Under the pieces are notes generated by a model that saw only the letters and a program-made list of their open reading frames with translations, did not search any database and had not been told where the DNA came from. The position numbers were made by a program, and so were the translations under genes. From Otis tarda (taxonomy: Eukaryota > Chordata > Aves > Otidiformes > Otididae), in NCBI GenBank assembly GCA_026413225.1, contig CM048552.1, positions 136,165,053 to 136,229,052 of the forward strand: DNA of 64,000 nt, read 5' to 3'. Shown here piece by piece: positions 61,303 through 64,000 of this stretch. Position 1 is the stretch's first letter, and each line of letters opens with the position of its first letter.

Positions 61303-64000
61303 TAGCACGGGGTAGGAATTTCTAGCCTGAAGTCCTCCCCTGCATTGCAGCTGTGCATTGCACTGGGTCCTGTGTAACACAAAGAAAAGTCATTACCTGT
61401 GTGATAGGGAGGTGGGAGGCTTCCATTTCAACAAAATTATTTTGTACAGACCTCTTCACTCACTATCCCAACCCCCTACCGCAGCTTTTATGGTCAGGAT
61501 GTTCTTCTCCCTTCCTATTGCAGTTGTATTCCCAGGCAAAATTTATTAAAGATTCAGTAGACAAGAGAGAAGCAGCCTAATTCCTTAACTAGTGACTGGA
61601 ACACCTAATCAGAAATGTAGAAGCTTGGTTTCTAACTGCTGCTCCAACAGCTGTTTGTAAGTGTGCACAGAAACAAAATATTAAGTACTCAGTGAATAAA
61701 GTTAAAAAATACGTGTATCTAAAGCATTAGCTGAGGCAGTGCTAAATTACTCTTTCCCACTTAGAGGGCCTCAATCCTTTATGATTTTACGCCAATAATG
61801 AAGATGACAGGAATGGTGAACTTGAACCACAGGCTTTCTAGACTGAGCCACCATGCTCACCTTCCCCTCCACGAGCTGCTCTCACCACCCTGCAGGTAAC
61901 ACTGATTTATACACACAGACATATTCATTCTTGCAATAATATTGCTTTGACTTTTTGTCAGTTAACAAAAACAAGCCCTTCCTAATTAACTCTCCAACTT
62001 CACATGGCAGCTATGGTGGCCGACCATAGCCTTAGACATTATCTCCCAGTAACATGCAAACCCTTACCCAGTGAGGTCTTGGTAGAACAACAATAATCTT
62101 AGATCATGAGCAGCTTCGCTTTGCAGCCTGCTTTCCTCTGTATTCCTTCTAAAATATTTTCCAAGTTTCGGACATGTCCATCTGCCTTTGCAGATACATT
62201 GGTTTATTGTTTAATTTTTCAGGGATCCATTAAAATAGAAACACATAAAACTTTTGCCAAGATGTCTAAAAAATAAATAAATAAAACCCACATTATTCAG
62301 TCAGTGCAGGAAACAAAGATTTATTAAAAAAAAAAAAAAACAAATTAAAAAAAATAACATCTGAACCACTGTCTCAGTTTTTCCACCACTTTTTCAGATT
62401 TGTTCAATGTCTACAGAGACTCCAGGGTTTTGCTGAAGCTTCATCTCTTCCTGACCCTGCAGTGGAGTTACATCTATCTTTTTCCAATAATCAAAGAAAG
62501 GCTGTTTTTAAAAAAAAAAAATGTTTTTTTCCTGTTATAAGTACTAGTTTCCTTGTTCAGGCATTGTCCTTCCCTAGCTGTTTCTCAGCTACCTGTTCAT
62601 TTGGCACAGTGTTATTTGCTCGTCCTTTGCCCAAGGATAACAAACTCAGAGTTTTGTAGCCCTCTGCTAAATACAACAGCTTTTCCAACCTGCTGTGGGT
62701 GTGACAAATCAAAACAAGGAGGTTATGTTGCAGAATAGAAGCAAACAACACACACAGGTGGATAAACATATATTTAGCCACGTACGGACCTGCCACATCA
62801 CCAATGGATGCGAAGTCAACAAGTTTCACAGGCACACTGATTTTGTTAAAGCTTTTACTAAAAGGAGAGTCTCCCACCACTGGCAAAACAAAACACTAGC
62901 CAAACTTTATTTTTTTAAAAACACAGGCACTGACAAAACTAGGAACAACAGACAAAGTTTTGCTTTCTTTCCAACAGATTGAAAACAAAATCCTGAAGGC
63001 TCTCTGCAGTGAAACCACATGGTTACGGATGCCTCTCCCTCAGGCATGGAGCACACAGGGCCAAAGACTGCTGCTAAAAAACAATTTAAACTATTTGCCC
63101 CTGGTTATATGATGTGAGTCGTGGTTGTACAAGATTGTTCGTGTCTCCTGATGAACTCTGTGTCCATGGGCTTCTGTGAATACATTTTCATTTTTAGCCT
63201 TCTCTTAATCTGCAGAAGAACCTTACACGTATCAAAGCTGCATCTTGTCCTTGAATGCTCCTTTTTTTCTCTGAACTCTCTAGCTTATTTGGCGGTTTAT
63301 CTTGTCTCCGCTTTCTTTGCAGCCTCTTGATACCATCTGTGAATTTGATTGATGTGTAAGTTTTCTTCTGTTATTATTTTAGGTCATTTATAGAGAAGTG
63401 AGTGTTAGGCTCAACACTAATTCCCAGTGAGCTCCACTTTGCTATTTTACCACTCAATTACTTTGGTTTCTGATTGTTCAGCCACTTTTGTATTAAAACC
63501 ACAACTATCTCTGGGTTTTTATAAAGAAATTGTTTAAATTGCATTCCCTTCGTGGAATGTTTTAAATTTTTGCAGAAAGTTTTTTCCTTTATCTACTGAA
63601 AGTAGAAATGAATCAAAGAAAGGAACCAAGTTTGTTGGGCTTCTCTTCAACCCATGTGGTCTAGTTATACTCATATACGACTGCTTACACAACAAATACT
63701 TCTGTACTTACTGTACTGTAAAGGCAGTATACCTACTGTACACTTCCACACGTAACATACTTCTACACATACTGCATGGAAGCTGGGATATATAGGACTT
63801 GTCCACAGCATAACAAGATTTTTCTTTTGACTCACTGTAATGACAGTTGCTTACTCTTGCATATTTAAAGATACACACACTCAGGATTTTTACTGTCAGA
63901 GCAGGACCTGAAATACCTATTCCTTATCTCTTCTTCTTCCTCCAGGTAAGATGGAAAGAGAACTAGCTCAATATTTATATGCTTCCTTATAAATGCTTTC
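61303..64000. other. Unique noncoding sequence
   Basis: No exon or recognised mobile element. A 16-bp A-run is near 62325-62340 and an 11- to 12-bp A-run near 62509-62521. TAC/ACTGTAC-like words recur loosely at 63690-63780. Open frames of up to 109 codons (62557-62886, minus) lack recognisable domains. Confidence 0.55.

Overview
The window looks like noncoding DNA from a bird, either intergenic or inside a very large intron. The basis is its repeats. There are several CR1 LINE copies of avian type, including 3' ends with the typical octamer-like tail. There are also three solo LTRs whose ends and internal sequence match, from memory, endogenous retrovirus LTR families common in bird genomes. 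These LTRs suggest Neoaves rather than a galliform, but that is inference. Base composition is AT-rich and CpG-poor, as expected of vertebrate non-island DNA.

I found no host protein-coding exon, tRNA, rRNA or other RNA gene that I can support. Open reading frames are numerous and mostly 60-150 codons, with no recognised family domain. The longest (244 codons) lies inside an LTR. A 211-codon minus-strand frame at 33779-34414 is the only one outside repeats that is long enough to note.

Layout: 1-7499 is unique AT-rich sequence, followed by a CR1 3' end (7500-7582). Unique sequence with small tandem duplications runs to a plus-strand solo LTR (14843-15430, target duplication AGAGC). After more unique sequence comes a minus-strand CR1 (21459-21795), abutting a GC-rich, CpG-poor block (to about 22500). 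A cluster of very old repeats follows: a decayed CR1 tail (about 24880-25216) and a MIR-like SINE (about 25262-25410). A perfect 14-copy GGGAT array lies at 30324-30393. A CR1 tail on the minus strand (35791-35882) carries an internal expansion that forms a perfect DR1 nuclear-receptor motif. A 1142-bp minus-strand solo LTR (37779-38920, duplication AGACT) follows. A second MIR-like remnant is at 46594-46750. A broken CR1 reverse-transcriptase segment occupies about 50385-51315. A third solo LTR, minus strand, is at 52505-53064 (duplication GATTC). A 72-bp near-perfect palindrome built from a 33-bp direct duplication is at 59158-59229, and a final CR1 3' end at 61207-61302.

No genes can be seen working together here. 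The biology in the window is mobile-element history, structure-prone simple sequence, and possibly regulatory DNA that only a cross-species alignment could confirm. I did not find a convincing novel gene system. The best items for follow-up are the palindrome, the GGGAT array, and the DR1 motif inside CR1.
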